From JAAYEV01 sp964508195 (lineage in GTDB: Bacteria > Bacillota > Clostridia > Ch29): a DNA stretch of 64,000 bases. Position 1 is the stretch's first letter. Every line of letters begins with the position of its first letter. A model generated the notes under the pieces. It was not told the DNA's origin. It was given only the letters and a program-made list of their open reading frames with translations, and did not search any database. Of the stretch, positions 52,377-60,479 are shown in pieces. The translations under genes and the position numbers were made by a program. The stretch is from the NCBI GenBank assembly GCA_964508195.1, contig CAZDSH010000002.1:1-64000 (forward strand), in the 5' to 3' direction.

Positions 52377-53068
52377 TTGGATTCCCCCTTAAGAGCTTTC
52401 CCCCGGGCCAGGGCAAAATACTGCTGCACTATTTGAAACATATTGCTTAACACCCAGTAAAGGGATACCCCTGCGGGGAAACTAAAGCTGAAGTATCCAA
52501 TCATAAGAGGCATTACGACATTCATCGTGCCTTGGGATGAAGCATCGGCACCCTTCGGTGCAACCATTTTTGATTGATAATAGGTGGTACCCGCCGCCAG
52601 TAGCGGCAGTATCCACATTACAGGGTTTCCCATGCTGGCTTTGAAGCTGGAGATCTCTGATAAATCCTTTATCCAAAGGAAGCTTTTATTAACGGTTTCA
52701 TAGATTTCTGGAGTGAAAACGTATAGCTCCGGCTGCCTTAAAACCTTAAACAATGCGAATAAAACCGGGAGCTGAAGCAACATGGGCAAACATCCGCCGG
52801 CTAAGGGATTAATATTATGTTGCCTGTAAAGCTCCATCGTTTTTTCATTCAGCTTTTGTTTGTCGTTACCATATTTTTTTTGTAACGCCTTCATCTTTGG
52901 GTTAAGCTCCTGCATCTGTTTCATTGACCTAGTCTGTTTAATGGTCAATGGTAACAATATAAGTTTTACCAGTATCGTAAATATTACTATGGAAAGGCCA
53001 TAGCTGTTGGATATTTTATATATAGAAAATAATAATTTTCCTAACGATACTGCAATAGCGTTAAACAT
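52373..53068 (-). CDS. yidC: membrane protein insertase YidC
   Basis: A 231-residue Oxa1-type insertase: VILVKLILLPLTIKQTRSMKQMQELNPKMKALQKKYGNDKQKLNEKTMELY is the conserved core, then GGCLPMLLQLPVLFALF. The N-terminal segment is membrane-spanning without a lipobox, so it is not a lipoprotein form. It helps membrane-protein insertion with or without SecYEG. ATG after AGGGGGGAAA; 21 bases after yidD ends. Confidence 0.94.
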   Translation of the reverse strand: MFNAIAVSLGKLLFSIYKISNSYGLSIVIFTILVKLILLPLTIKQTRSMKQMQELNPKMKALQKKYGNDKQKLNEKTMELYRQHNINPLAGGCLPMLLQLPVLFALFKVLRQPELYVFTPEIYETVNKSFLWIKDLSEISSFKASMGNPVMWILPLLAAGTTYYQSKMVAPKGADASSQGTMNVVMPLMIGYFSFSFPAGVSLYWVLSNMFQIVQQYFALARGKALKGESN

Positions 53069-53089
53069 TTTCCTCCCCCTAATCTGTGG

Positions 53090-53299
53090 TTATTTTACGG
53101 GGTCATAGCCCCCCGGATGAAACGGATGACATTTCAATATCCTTTTACAGGCCATAATAATCCCCTTTGTTGCACCATATTTATCTATGGCGCAGATCGC
53201 ATATTCTGAACAGGTCGGATAAAACCTGCACTTTCCTATACTCATAGGCGAGATAAATTTTCTATACAGTTTAATAATAAATATAATTATACCCCTCAT
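53090..53299 (-). CDS. yidD: YidD membrane insertion efficiency factor
   Basis: A 69-residue protein with the YidD family sequence: IKLYRKFISPMSIGKCRFYPTCSEYAICAIDKYGATKGIIMACKRILKCHPFHPGGYDPV. The Cys-x-x-x-x-x-Cys region and HPGGYDPV ending are diagnostic. It aids YidC-mediated insertion. It overlaps the rnpA stop codon by four bases. Confidence 0.94.
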   Translation of the reverse strand: MRGIIIFIIKLYRKFISPMSIGKCRFYPTCSEYAICAIDKYGATKGIIMACKRILKCHPFHPGGYDPVK

Positions 53300-53646
53300 C
53301 TTGTCATCTCTTTTTCAATAAGTTTATGCCTCGTCAATAAATCCAACATCCATCTTTCTATATCGTTATACTTTGCATCCTTTGCCCGGGGGCGAACTAT
53401 AAGAATAATATCGTATCCCTTTTCCATCCTTTTTAAATTCTTCCTGTATACTTCCTTTATAAGCCTTTTTATCCTGTTCCGTAAAACACTTTTGCCGACC
53501 TTAACGCTGATACTTATACCGATTCTATTATAACCTTTATAGTTTGTTAATATATACATAACCAATAGGGGATTAGCCTTACTTTTACCCCTTTTGTAGA
53601 TGGCGGAGAAATCTTTGCCCTTTTTAATTGATATTAATTTTGACAT
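53296..53646 (-). CDS. rnpA: ribonuclease P protein component
   Basis: A 116-residue basic protein, the RNase P protein subunit. FSAIYKRGKSKANPLLVMYILTN and the RNR motif KVGKSVLRNRIKRLIKEVYRKN are characteristic; RPRAKDAKYNDIERWMLDLL closes the fold. With the RNA subunit it cuts 5' leaders from pre-tRNA. ATG after AAGAAAGGTTCTT. yidD overlaps its end. Confidence 0.95.
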   Translation of the reverse strand: MSKLISIKKGKDFSAIYKRGKSKANPLLVMYILTNYKGYNRIGISISVKVGKSVLRNRIKRLIKEVYRKNLKRMEKGYDIILIVRPRAKDAKYNDIERWMLDLLTRHKLIEKEMTR

Positions 53647-53784
53647 AAGAACCTTTCTTTCATAATTGTTTTTACATTATATATGGTCCCGTTGTATACG
53701 TACTATTCTTTAATTATGATATACGGTATAATTACGGATCAATGTTTATGAAACAAGAGGTGGTTTATACAAAAAAATCTATAA

Positions 53785-53808
53785 AAAGGCCCCTCAGTAG
53801 CGGCCTTA
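53785..53808 (-). terminator. hairpin with U-tract at the end of rpmH
   Basis: AAGGCC (reading on the minus strand, 53807-53802) pairs with GGCCTT (53791-53786) after a 10-base loop and is followed by TTTTATAGATTTTTTT. It overlaps the rpmH stop codon. It could partly terminate and so set more L34 than RNase P protein. Confidence 0.6.
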
Positions 53809-53940
53809 TGCTGTCAATCTCTTCCTTCCTTTTCTTCTCCTATTCCTTATAATCCTTCTTCCTGCCCTGGTTTTCATACGTTGCCTAAACCCGTATTTCT
53901 TTTTACGTTTCCTTTTCTTAGGTTGGTATGTCATCTTCAT
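53806..53940 (-). CDS. rpmH: ribosomal protein bL34
   Basis: A 44-residue, extremely basic protein too short for many ORF cut-offs. Translation gives TYQPKKRKRKKKYGFRQRM, then KTRAGRRIIRNRRRKGRKRL, ending in the usual TA; this is L34. The ATG at 53940 has AGAGGTGG five bases before it. First gene of the rpmH-rnpA-yidD-yidC-jag block and the left border of oriC. Confidence 0.97.
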   Translation of the reverse strand: MKMTYQPKKRKRKKKYGFRQRMKTRAGRRIIRNRRRKGRKRLTA

Positions 53941-53999
53941 TGGCTCCACCTCTCTTTCGCAACTATCTTTATAGGCCAAGTTCCTTAAATTATATATAG

Positions 54000-54028
54000 A
54001 TTATAGCCTTATTGAATATTTGTGTCAA
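54000..54028 (-). promoter_or_regulatory. consensus sigma-A promoter of rpmH
   Basis: TTGACA (54023-54028), an exact 17-base spacer and TATAAT (54000-54005) on the minus strand, a perfect consensus. The start site should be about 53 bases ahead of the rpmH ATG. It would drive L34 strongly and, past the hairpin, rnpA to jag. Confidence 0.9.
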
Positions 54029-54091
54029 GAAAATGAAATTGTGGTTAAAAAAAAACAAACTTATTTTTTGTGGATATGTTGACAATAATCA

Positions 54092-54120
54092 TTGATAACG
54101 CCGGAATAATTTGTTATCAT
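54092..54120 (+). promoter_or_regulatory. dnaA promoter
   Basis: TTGATA (54092-54097), a 17-base spacer and TATCAT (54115-54120) on the plus strand, one mismatch each from consensus. It lies 15 bases past the DnaA box at 54069-54077, leaves a leader of about 195 bases, and two DnaA boxes lie in that leader, so DnaA may repress its own gene. Confidence 0.6.
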
Positions 54121-54322
54121 AAAATAGCGTCTTTAAGTACCGGGGTAGAAAATCAAAACTATAGAATACCCCTTCACATACGGAAATACAAGGTTTTCAA
54201 CCCTTTTCCCTATTATATAATAACGACTCTTACGCGGGGGTTATTAGCTGTCCATGGGTTAAAAGTTATACCCATAGGGTGTGGATATTTGTGTGGATAA
54301 ACTATTTTAAGGAGGCAATACT

Positions 54323-55666
54323 ATGCAAAATGACCTAGCATCCGCTTGGGAGGATACTATGCTTATTATAAAGGGTGAAGTACAGGAGGTAAGTTTTAAC
54401 ACATGGTTTAAGGTTATACAGTTAATCGAAATGACCGATGAAAAGATTGTACTTTGTTCGCCTAACGAATTTATGAAAAATATCCTGGAGACCCGTTATA
54501 TAACGCTTATCTTTAATGCCCTGGAGCAAGTAACGTCCCGACAATACGATATAAAGATTATTCTTCCCGAGGAGATAGGCGCTGAAACCGCCGGAGCCGG
54601 CGGGCACAAATATAATAATGGCGAAAATGCCCTTAAATCGGATTTCGGTATACTGAACCCAAAATACACCTTCGATACCTTCGTAATAGGTAACAGCAAC
54701 CGATTCGCCCATGCAGCATCCTTGGCAGTATCCGAGGCCCCGGCTAAGTCCTATAATCCGTTATTTATATACGGCGGCGTCGGCCTTGGCAAAACCCATT
54801 TAATGCATGCTATAGGCCATTATATAATCAGAAACAATCCAAAAACCCGGGTTTTATATACCACTTCGGAAAAGTTTACGAACGATCTCATTAATTCTAT
54901 AAGGGATGACAAAAATGTTGAATTTCGAAACCGGTATAGAACCGCCGATGTTTTACTCGTAGACGATATACAGTTCATAGCCGATAAGGAAAGAACCCAG
55001 GAGGAGTTTTTCCATACATTTAATTCCTTATATGAATCCAGCAAACAAATAATCATATCCAGTGATAGGCCACCGAAGGAGATACCTACGCTGGAAGACA
55101 GGCTCAGGTCTAGGTTTGAGTGGGGCCTTATATGTGATATCCAGCCACCGGACTTTGAAACGCGTATAGCTATACTTAAAAAGAAGGCAACGTTAGAAAA
55201 TATTTCAACCCCCGATGAAGTACTCGTTTTCATTGCAAAAAGAATCGAATCGAATATAAGGGAGCTTGAAGGTGCCTTTATAAAGGTTGCCGCCTATTCA
55301 TCCCTTACGAACAAAGAAATTAATATGGACCTTGCAAAGGAAGCCCTTAAGGACTTCTTTTCCAACGCTAAACCTAAACTGATAACGGTAGATGCTATTA
55401 AGCGGGTCATATCTGAATATTATTCGATAAAGTTAGAGGATTTTAAATCGCGTAAGCGTACCCGTGCCGTGGCCTTCCCCAGACAGGTGGCTATGTACTT
55501 AACAAGGGAGCTAACGGACCTTTCGTTGCCGAAAATAGGCGATGAGTTCGGCGGTAGGGACCACTCTACTGTGCTACATGCCTACGATAAAATCACGACG
55601 GAGCTTAAAACTGACGAATCCCTTAAGATGGCCATAGAGGAAATACATAGGGAACTAAAAACCTAG
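54323..55666 (+). CDS. dnaA: chromosomal replication initiator protein
   Basis: DnaA, 447 residues. N-terminal partner-binding domain (SFNTWFKVIQLIEM), AAA+ domain with LNPKYTFDTFVIGNSNRFAHAA, Walker A YGGVGLGKTHLMHAIGHYI and Walker B VLLVDDIQFIADKERTQEEFFHTFN, and a C-terminal DNA-binding domain ending GGRDHSTVLHAYDKI, which reads DnaA boxes. ATG after TTAAGGAGG. It is flanked by both halves of oriC. Confidence 0.98.
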   Translation: MQNDLASAWEDTMLIIKGEVQEVSFNTWFKVIQLIEMTDEKIVLCSPNEFMKNILETRYITLIFNALEQVTSRQYDIKIILPEEIGAETAGAGGHKYNNGENALKSDFGILNPKYTFDTFVIGNSNRFAHAASLAVSEAPAKSYNPLFIYGGVGLGKTHLMHAIGHYIIRNNPKTRVLYTTSEKFTNDLINSIRDDKNVEFRNRYRTADVLLVDDIQFIADKERTQEEFFHTFNSLYESSKQIIISSDRPPKEIPTLEDRLRSRFEWGLICDIQPPDFETRIAILKKKATLENISTPDEVLVFIAKRIESNIRELEGAFIKVAAYSSLTNKEINMDLAKEALKDFFSNAKPKLITVDAIKRVISEYYSIKLEDFKSRKRTRAVAFPRQVAMYLTRELTDLSLPKIGDEFGGRDHSTVLHAYDKITTELKTDESLKMAIEEIHRELKT

Positions 55667-55920
55667 GATCTATTTCTGGGCATAACCCGTTGATAAGCAG
55701 TTAATAACTTGTTGACTAATTGGAAGGGATCCCCTTACAAAAAATGTAATGTGCACAGTGTGGAAAGGTATGCACTTGTTAGTAACAAATGATTAACAGC
55801 TGTAAGCATTGATTCTGCTTTTGTTTATACCCTTTTCCACATATAAACACCCCCTACTACTATTACTACTATATATTTATATTTATATATATAGATATAT
55901 AGTTTTTGGAGGTTATACAC
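55667..55920 (+). other. oriC part 2 (dnaA-dnaN gap): DnaA boxes, DnaA-trio and unwinding region
   Basis: The gap contains TGTGGAAAG (55759-55767) and, further on, TTTTCCACA (55833-55841). Eleven bases after that comes a short C run and then TAC-TAC-TAT-TAC-TAC-TAT (55855-55872), a six-repeat DnaA-trio, followed by about 30 bases of nearly pure A/T (55871-55901). This order (box, GC-rich clamp, trio, AT-rich) is the basal unwinding system known from Bacillus subtilis oriC. The dnaN ribosome site follows at once. Confidence 0.85.
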
Positions 55921-57024
55921 ATGAAACTCTTTTGTAGTAAAAATGATTTGCTAGAAGGAATATTTACTGTGCAAAAAGCGGTACCCACAAGGACTACTCT
56001 TCCGATACTATATGGTATATTATTAGATTGTAGGGGAGAGACATTAACCCTAAGGGGTACAGATCTCAATATGGGTATAGAGTGCACAGTTAATTCAAAA
56101 GTAACGGACAAAGGCTGGGTTGTATTGGATTCGAGGCTATTTGGCGAAATTGTAAGAAGGTTTCCGCCGGAGGACGTGGAGATCACCGTACTCGAGGACA
56201 GCAGTGTAGAGATAAAATGTGCGAACTCTTTCTTTCGGCTACAGGGTCATCCCGGCGACGAGTTTCCGCAGTTGCCCCAAATAAACGATGAAGACGGACT
56301 AAAAATGCCGCAAAATATATTAAAGGATGCCATCAGACAGATAGTTTTTGCCTGCGCTATAGAAGAAACGAGGCCAATATTAACCGGAGCGTTGATGGAA
56401 TGTAGCTTCGGGAGCATGGTTTTAGCCGCTCTGGACGGGTTCAGACTTGCAATAAAAACTTTAAACATTGAGGGTATCCACGGGGACATGTCATCGGTTA
56501 TACCCGCAAAAACCCTGAACGAAGTACAAAGGATACTCAACGATACACAAAGGGATGTTTATATTACGCCGGCGGGTAACCATATACTGTTTACTATAGA
56601 TGGGACGCGGGTTATCTCCAGGCTTTTAGAAGGGGAATTTATTGACTATAGGCAGATTATTCCCGAGGAGTACAATACTTCCCTAAGGCTTAAAAGGGAG
56701 AAGCTGTTAGAAAGTTGTGAAAGGGCTTCTTTAATGGCTAGGGAAGGGAAGAATAACCTCATTAAACTTAATATAACGGAAAAGCAGTTGGTGATTACGT
56801 CAAATGCCGAGATTGGCAACGTACGTGAAGAAATACCTATAGAGGCTGAGGGTGCGGAGCTTGAGATCGCCTTTAATTCGAAGTACCTCATCGATGTGTT
56901 AAGGATCATTGAGGATGAATATTTACGTATTGAATTCACGACTAATGTGAGCCCCTGCATAATAAAGGCCCGGGATAGTGAAGATTATATATATTTGCTA
57001 CTACCCGTAAGGACCATGTCTTAA
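55921..57024 (+). CDS. dnaN: DNA polymerase III sliding clamp beta
   Basis: A 367-residue three-domain clamp that tethers the polymerase to DNA. MKLFCSKNDLLEGIFTVQKAVPTRTTLPILYGILLDCRGE opens it; GALMECSFGSMVLAALDGFRLAIKT and the end CIIKARDSEDYIYLLLPVR are diagnostic. The frame is open five codons further upstream through a TTG, but that TTG is within the ribosome site TTGGAGGT; the ATG at 55921 is the start. Confidence 0.97.
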   Translation: MKLFCSKNDLLEGIFTVQKAVPTRTTLPILYGILLDCRGETLTLRGTDLNMGIECTVNSKVTDKGWVVLDSRLFGEIVRRFPPEDVEITVLEDSSVEIKCANSFFRLQGHPGDEFPQLPQINDEDGLKMPQNILKDAIRQIVFACAIEETRPILTGALMECSFGSMVLAALDGFRLAIKTLNIEGIHGDMSSVIPAKTLNEVQRILNDTQRDVYITPAGNHILFTIDGTRVISRLLEGEFIDYRQIIPEEYNTSLRLKREKLLESCERASLMAREGKNNLIKLNITEKQLVITSNAEIGNVREEIPIEAEGAELEIAFNSKYLIDVLRIIEDEYLRIEFTTNVSPCIIKARDSEDYIYLLLPVRTMS

Positions 57025-57067
57025 AAATATACAACGGGCCTATGTTTATTTGATTGGGGTGGATGTA

Positions 57068-58171
57068 TTGTACCTAAAGGAACTTAAGCTTATGAATTTT
57101 AGAAATTATAAGGAGCAGGTTCTTAACTTTGATCGCGGGTTCAATTTTCTAATAGGGAATAACGCCCAGGGTAAGACGAATCTCGTAGAAGCTATATATA
57201 TGCTTTCATCGGGCAAATCATACAGAACTTTAATGGACGGCGAACTATTGAGGTGGGGTGCCCAGACCCTTTATATAAAGGGTAAATTAGTAGTAGGGGA
57301 CGAAGAGCGGTCTATAGAGATAGGCATCAGGGGGAAAAACAAAAGGATTAAGGTTAACGGCGTCCAGTTGGATAGAAGGGGCGAACTTTTCGGGAATCTT
57401 ACGACGGTTATATTTTCCCCCGACGAGCTTAAACTAGTGAAGGAGGGTCCAAGCCATAGAAGAAGGTTTATGGATCGGGAAATAATCCAAATAAAGCCCG
57501 CATACTATTACGTTTTAGTAGATTATAATAAAGTTTTATCCCAAAGGAATGCGCTCCTTAAAAGTGCCTCGGCAAAGGATGCTAAAATCGATACACTGGC
57601 CGTCTGGGATAAACAATTGATAGAATACGGTATCCGATTAATCCGGGATAGAAGATCGTTCATAAAAAAACTATCGGATATTGCAAGATCAATACACAGC
57701 AGGATCACCGACGGTAAAGAAAATCTTGAAATCGCCTACCGATCTTGCATCGGCGGAATAGAAGACGAAAATCCACGGCTTATCTATACAAAAAAATTAC
57801 GGGATTTCCGTGAACGGGACCTCAAAACAGGGGCCACGAACTTCGGGCCCCATAGGGAGGATTTAAGTATCAGCATAAATGGTATTGATACTAGAAAATA
57901 CGGTTCCCAGGGTCAGCAAAGAACGGCGGCTTTATCTATGAAACTTTCCGAGATAGAGCTCGTTAGAGGGGAGACGGGTAGATACCCTATACTGATTCTT
58001 GATGATGTAATGTCTGAGCTCGACCCTTTGAGACAAAGCTATATATTACAAAACTTAGATAATGTGCAAACCTTTATCACCTGTACCCATTCTATGGGAC
58101 CTATGAAGGAAAGGTATGATATGGGTAAGGTTTTTTATGTGATTAATGGTATAATAACTATGGGAGACTAA
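57068..58171 (+). CDS. recF: DNA replication and repair protein RecF
   Basis: A 367-residue SMC-like ATPase that loads RecA at gaps. KELKLMNFRNYKEQVLNFDRGFNFLIGNNAQGKTNLVEAIYMLSSG has Walker A; FGPHREDLSISINGIDTRKYGSQGQQRTAALSMKL is the signature region; and ILILDDVMSELD is Walker B. The start is a TTG at 57068, with GGGGTGG five bases before it, giving the standard N-terminus. No small S4-domain yaaA gene lies between dnaN and recF (43 bases). Confidence 0.94.
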   Translation: MYLKELKLMNFRNYKEQVLNFDRGFNFLIGNNAQGKTNLVEAIYMLSSGKSYRTLMDGELLRWGAQTLYIKGKLVVGDEERSIEIGIRGKNKRIKVNGVQLDRRGELFGNLTTVIFSPDELKLVKEGPSHRRRFMDREIIQIKPAYYYVLVDYNKVLSQRNALLKSASAKDAKIDTLAVWDKQLIEYGIRLIRDRRSFIKKLSDIARSIHSRITDGKENLEIAYRSCIGGIEDENPRLIYTKKLRDFRERDLKTGATNFGPHREDLSISINGIDTRKYGSQGQQRTAALSMKLSEIELVRGETGRYPILILDDVMSELDPLRQSYILQNLDNVQTFITCTHSMGPMKERYDMGKVFYVINGIITMGD

Positions 58172-58200
58172 AAAGTATCCATTTGTCGGGAGTGAAACAA

Positions 58201-58476
58201 ATGTTTCTGCATCTGGGTAAGGATGTTACTGTACCCATTAAAAATGTAATAGCAATAATAGATCTCCGTACAGTATCCGAGGCAGTGGATACGCGTAGGT
58301 TTATTGAAATAGCCAAAGAAGAAGGATTTATTAAGTATATAGGCGATGATAAGCCAAAGTCCATGATAGTATGTGAAAGGACATCGAACAAACATAATAA
58401 AGATATAACGAGTATAATTTACTTTTCCCCCATATCCTCATCTACGCTTCAAAGGAGAGCAGGTTCCATTGAATAA
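58201..58476 (+). CDS. remB: extracellular matrix regulator RemB (DUF370)
   Basis: A 91-residue protein of the DUF370 family: MFLHLGKDVTVPIKNVIAIIDLRT, then SEAVDTRRFIEIAKEEGFIKYIGDDKPKSMIVC. In Bacillus the origin-proximal copy between recF and gyrB is RemB (YaaB); a paralogue regulates biofilm matrix genes, and this copy's own role is not known. ATG after GGGAG, 30 bases past recF. Confidence 0.88.
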   Translation: MFLHLGKDVTVPIKNVIAIIDLRTVSEAVDTRRFIEIAKEEGFIKYIGDDKPKSMIVCERTSNKHNKDITSIIYFSPISSSTLQRRAGSIE

Positions 58477-58556
58477 TACTTAATAATACCGGCTCTGGGG
58501 TTACCTGGAGTTTTTTTATGGGATAAAGGGTGGGCATAAACCAAGGAGGTAAGGGA

Positions 58557-60467
58557 GTGGCGGATAGGGACGCAAGAAATTTATACGATGAAAGCCAGAT
58601 ACAGGTTCTGGAGGGGATAGAAGCAGTTAGGAAAAGGCCTAGCATGTATATAGGCAGCACCGGTCCGAGGGGGCTACACCATCTCGTGTTCGAAGTGGTG
58701 GATAATAGTATAGATGAGGCCCTAGCCGGTTATTGTGACGAGATAACGGTAACCGTACACCGGGACAATTCCGTAACCGTTACGGACAATGGACGGGGGA
58801 TACCCGTAGGTATTCAGCCTAAGATTGGTAAACCCGCGGTAGAGGTTGCATTGACTATGCTCCATGCCGGCGGGAAGTTCGACGGCAAAGGGTACAAAGT
58901 TTCCGGGGGGCTTCATGGTGTCGGCGTCGCGGTAGTAAACGCCCTTTCAGAATATATGGAAGTGGAAACGAACCGCAACGGTAAGGTATACGGTCAAAGT
59001 TATCAAAGGGGTAAAGCTGTAACAAAGTTACAGGAAATCAGGGGTGCAAGACAAACCGGTACAAAGATAGTGTTTAAACCGGATTATCAGATATTCCCCG
59101 AAATAGATTTTGATTTTGATACCCTTGAATACAGATTAAGGGAGCTTGCCTTCCTAAACAAAGGTGTATCAATAGTGTTCAAGGATGAAAGATGCAATAA
59201 AAAGATTACTATGCATTACGAGGGCGGCTTAATAGAGTTTGTAAAATATTTAAACAAGAACAGGGAGGCCCTTCACAAAATTCCTATATATTTCGAAGGC
59301 GCTAGGGACGAAAAGATTGTAGAGGTAGCCATGCAATACAGCGACGCCTACGTGGAAAATATATTTTCCTTTGCGAACAATATAAACACCCAAGAAGGGG
59401 GCACGCACCTTAGCGGGTTTAGGGCCGCGCTAACTAGGGCTGTAAACGATTATGGCCGTAAGTACAATTTCATTAAAGAAAACGAAAAAAACCTTTCCGG
59501 TGACGATGTGAGGGAAGGATTGACGGCGGTTGTATCAGTAAAATTAACGGATCCCCAATACGAGGGCCAGACAAAAACTAAACTTGGTAACAGCGAAATG
59601 AAGGGTATAGTAGAATCTATAGCCGTGGATGCCATCTCAACTTGTCTGGAGGAGAGTCCTACGACGGCTAAAGTAATACTGGAGAAAGCTATTATGGCTG
59701 CTAGGGCGAGGGATGCGGCACGAAGGGCAAGGGAACTTACACGGAGAAAGAGCATATTGGAGAACACTTCATTACCCGGTAAGCTGGCGGATTGCTCAGA
59801 AAAGGACCCGGCGTTGTGTGAGCTATACCTCGTGGAGGGGGATTCCGCCGGGGGTTCCGCAAAGCAGGGAAGGGACAGGAGCCATCAGGCGATATTACCC
59901 CTTAGAGGTAAAATACTTAATGTGGAAAAGGCAAGGCTTGACAGGATACTCGGGTATGAGGAGATCAGGTGTATGGTAACAGCCTTCGGCAGCGGCATAG
60001 CCGAGGAATTTGATCTGGAAAGGCTAAGGTATGGAAAGATCATAATAATGACCGATGCCGACGTGGACGGTGCCCATATAAGAACGCTCCTTCTTACATT
60101 TTTCTTCAGATATATGAGACCCCTTATAGAAGCCGGACATTTGTATATAGCGCAGCCGCCCCTTTACAGAATAAAGGACGGAAAAAACGAAAGCTATGCA
60201 TACTCCGAAAGGGAGCTCGACAGGGCATTAGAAGGTAAAGATCGTGACAAAGTGGGCCTACAAAGGTATAAGGGCCTTGGTGAAATGAACCCTGAGCAGC
60301 TTTGGGAAACGACTATGAACCCCAAAACAAGGACATTGCTAAGGGTAAGCATAGAGGATGCAATAGCTGCGGATCAGATATTTACAACCCTTATGGGTAC
60401 CAAAGTGGAACCCCGCAGGGAGTTTATAGAAAGAAATGCTAAATTCGTTACAAACCTGGACGTCTAG
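58557..60467 (+). CDS. gyrB: DNA gyrase subunit B
   Basis: A 636-residue ATPase subunit. IQVLEGIEAVRKRPSMYIGSTGPRGLHHLVFEVVDNSIDEALAGYCDEI opens the GHKL domain; LHGVGVAVVNALSEY holds the ATP lid; the TOPRIM part has LYLVEGDSAGGSAKQGRDRSHQAILPLRGKILNVEKARLDR and MTDADVDGAHIRTLLLTFFFRYM. The start is the GTG at 58557 with AAGGAGG before it; the open frame continues 9 codons upstream without one. gyrA follows after 12 bases. Confidence 0.97.
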   Translation: MADRDARNLYDESQIQVLEGIEAVRKRPSMYIGSTGPRGLHHLVFEVVDNSIDEALAGYCDEITVTVHRDNSVTVTDNGRGIPVGIQPKIGKPAVEVALTMLHAGGKFDGKGYKVSGGLHGVGVAVVNALSEYMEVETNRNGKVYGQSYQRGKAVTKLQEIRGARQTGTKIVFKPDYQIFPEIDFDFDTLEYRLRELAFLNKGVSIVFKDERCNKKITMHYEGGLIEFVKYLNKNREALHKIPIYFEGARDEKIVEVAMQYSDAYVENIFSFANNINTQEGGTHLSGFRAALTRAVNDYGRKYNFIKENEKNLSGDDVREGLTAVVSVKLTDPQYEGQTKTKLGNSEMKGIVESIAVDAISTCLEESPTTAKVILEKAIMAARARDAARRARELTRRKSILENTSLPGKLADCSEKDPALCELYLVEGDSAGGSAKQGRDRSHQAILPLRGKILNVEKARLDRILGYEEIRCMVTAFGSGIAEEFDLERLRYGKIIIMTDADVDGAHIRTLLLTFFFRYMRPLIEAGHLYIAQPPLYRIKDGKNESYAYSERELDRALEGKDRDKVGLQRYKGLGEMNPEQLWETTMNPKTRTLLRVSIEDAIAADQIFTTLMGTKVEPRREFIERNAKFVTNLDV

Positions 60468-60479
60468 GGGAGGGATAAA

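Larger units (their letters stand above)
53941..54322 (+). other. oriC part 1 (rpmH-dnaA intergenic region)
   Basis: This 382-base gap holds DnaA boxes in the TGTGGATAA orientation: 54069-54077 (TGTGGATAT), 54280-54288 (TGTGGATAT), 54292-54300 (TGTGGATAA, perfect) and a weaker TGTGGTTAA at 54040-54048. The last two lie 12 bases apart, directly ahead of dnaA's ribosome site. The rpmH and dnaA promoters diverge from within it. A 76-codon open frame across it is not coding. With the dnaA-dnaN gap it forms a bipartite origin. Confidence 0.8.

Noticed and set aside
54070..54300. 76-codon plus-strand frame in the rpmH-dnaA gap
   Set aside because: It covers DnaA boxes and the dnaA promoter and has no protein-like features or ribosome site.
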